A DNA stretch of 64,000 bases from Methylomonas methanica (GTDB lineage Bacteria; Pseudomonadota; Gammaproteobacteria; Methylococcales; Methylomonadaceae), in NCBI RefSeq assembly GCF_001644035.1, contig NZ_LUUG01000105.1:1-64000 (forward strand), read 5' to 3'. Positions 63,291-64,000 of this stretch are shown piece after piece. The number at the start of each line of letters is the position of its first letter. Positions within the stretch are counted from its first letter, which is position 1. The notes below the pieces were generated by a model that was not told where the DNA came from, did not search any database, and worked only from the letters and a program-made list of their open reading frames with translations. Position numbers and translations under genes: made by a program.

Positions 63291-63938
63291 ATGAGTCTGA
63301 CCTTAGTCATCGGTAACAAAAACTATTCATCCTGGTCACTGCGGCCTTGGCTGTTTTTGAAATATCACGACATCGATTTCGCGGAAATCAGAATTCCGTT
63401 ATATCGCGAAGATTCGAAAGACAAACTGCTGCAATACTCGCCGACCGGTAAAGTACCGGTTTTGTTGGATGGCGAGCTTAAGGTCTGGGATTCCCTGGCA
63501 ATCTTGGAATATCTGGCGGAACGCTTTCCGCAAACCCAAGGCTGGCCGGAGGATTTCGCCGAACGCGCAGCGGCCCGTTCGTTAGCCGCCGAAATGCATT
63601 CCGGATTTACTGCGCTACGCACCTATTGTGGTATGAATTGCAAGCGAACACCCGCAGCCAAACCTTTACCGGAAGCAGTGCATCCGGACATTGAACGCAT
63701 CGGTGAAATTTGGCAACACTATCGGCAACTCCACCGCCACGACGGTCCGTGGTTATTTGGCCGATTTACGATAGTCGATGCGATGTTCGCCCCCGTCGCC
63801 TTACGTTTTCACAGCTATCAACTGGAAACCAATAAAGAGGCGCAAGCCTACGTAGACTCGGTGCTGGCGTGCCCGGCAGTAATCGCCTGGATGGAAGCCG
63901 GCAAGTTGGAAAGTGAGGTCATCACCGCGTTTGAATAA
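63291..63938 (+). CDS. Glutathione S-transferase family protein
   Basis: The 215-residue cytosolic protein has an N-terminal thioredoxin-fold domain beginning LVIGNKNYSSWSLRPWLFLKYHDI, where a Ser in YSSWS is at the usual catalytic position (zeta/omega-like GSTs use Ser or Cys). The glutathione site SPTGKVPVLLDGELKVWDSLAILEYLAERFP follows. The C-terminal helical domain is at about 85-215. It probably conjugates or reduces an organic substrate with glutathione. The start has AAAGGAG eight bases before it. The gene is complete within the window. Confidence 0.92.
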   Translation: MSLTLVIGNKNYSSWSLRPWLFLKYHDIDFAEIRIPLYREDSKDKLLQYSPTGKVPVLLDGELKVWDSLAILEYLAERFPQTQGWPEDFAERAAARSLAAEMHSGFTALRTYCGMNCKRTPAAKPLPEAVHPDIERIGEIWQHYRQLHRHDGPWLFGRFTIVDAMFAPVALRFHSYQLETNKEAQAYVDSVLACPAVIAWMEAGKLESEVITAFE

Positions 63939-64000
63939 GCGGTGTTAAGACCTTGCCGATTTACCACAATAATTTAAAGATACTTTGCTACTACCTGAGC

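Overview
The window looks like a chromosomal segment of a mesophilic, moderately GC-rich gammaproteobacterium. The protein families (heptose-containing LPS, ubiquinone synthesis, RND pumps, TonB receptor/YfiR signalling, oxygen-dependent cobalamin lower-ligand synthesis) and the style of intergenic repeats suggest a methanotroph-type lineage such as Methylomonas. No methane-oxidation gene lies here, so the genus is an inference.

Layout. 1-1700: an AT-rich orphan membrane-protein gene bracketed by inverted copies of a dispersed repeat and followed by four consecutive perfect hairpins. 1.7-3.5 kb: trpC and a short methylenetetrahydrofolate reductase-type gene. 3.8-9.5 kb: a complete tripartite RND efflux operon with 4-base overlaps. 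9.7-14.9 kb: a large hybrid histidine kinase and a REC-HD-GYP response regulator. 15.0-16.9 kb: a group II intron with its reverse transcriptase/maturase, followed by a decayed, deleted copy of the RND permease gene. 17.5-19.8 kb: a metzincin-type lipoprotein. 20.1-28.1 kb: an ABC-F ATPase, a membrane protein and a UspA protein running into the late cobalamin genes cobU-cobT-(TM2 protein)-cobS-bluB-cobQ. 28.4-29.9 kb: two lipoproteins of unknown function. 30.2-34.8 kb: a 1543-residue GGDEF/EAL protein with two periplasmic binding domains. 34.9-38 kb: a TPR protein, a CYTH protein and an unusual subtilase. 38.4-39.4 kb: remnants of an integrase and an IS1182-like transposase. 39.7-45.2 kb: an aldo/keto reductase, then TonB receptor, YfiR protein and hybrid kinase. 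45.2-47.4 kb, minus strand: CreA, a MEKHL protein and a RES/Xre toxin-antitoxin pair. 47.4-49.1 kb: an aminotransferase divergent from a MarR regulator.

49.2-58.0 kb is the most interesting part. It has an ECF42-type sigma factor with its fused C-terminal helical domain, then an insertion-like block (repeat, HEPN nuclease pair, YkgJ/YchJ genes), then an eight-gene set: two DGPF/YCII proteins, three VOC proteins, two SRPBCC proteins and a class D beta-lactamase. Two identical-geometry promoter motifs, TGTCGA-N17-CGAC, stand before the first and second genes of this set and match the published ECF42 promoter signature. This makes a self-contained predicted regulon.

58.0-64 kb holds WrbA, an ArsC-family reductase, HldE, a BrnT-like/CopG-like toxin-antitoxin pair, UbiA, a yeast-type cytosine deaminase homologue and a glutathione S-transferase. 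At least five families of palindromic dispersed repeats are scattered through the window. No tRNA, rRNA, CRISPR array or cobalamin riboswitch was seen.
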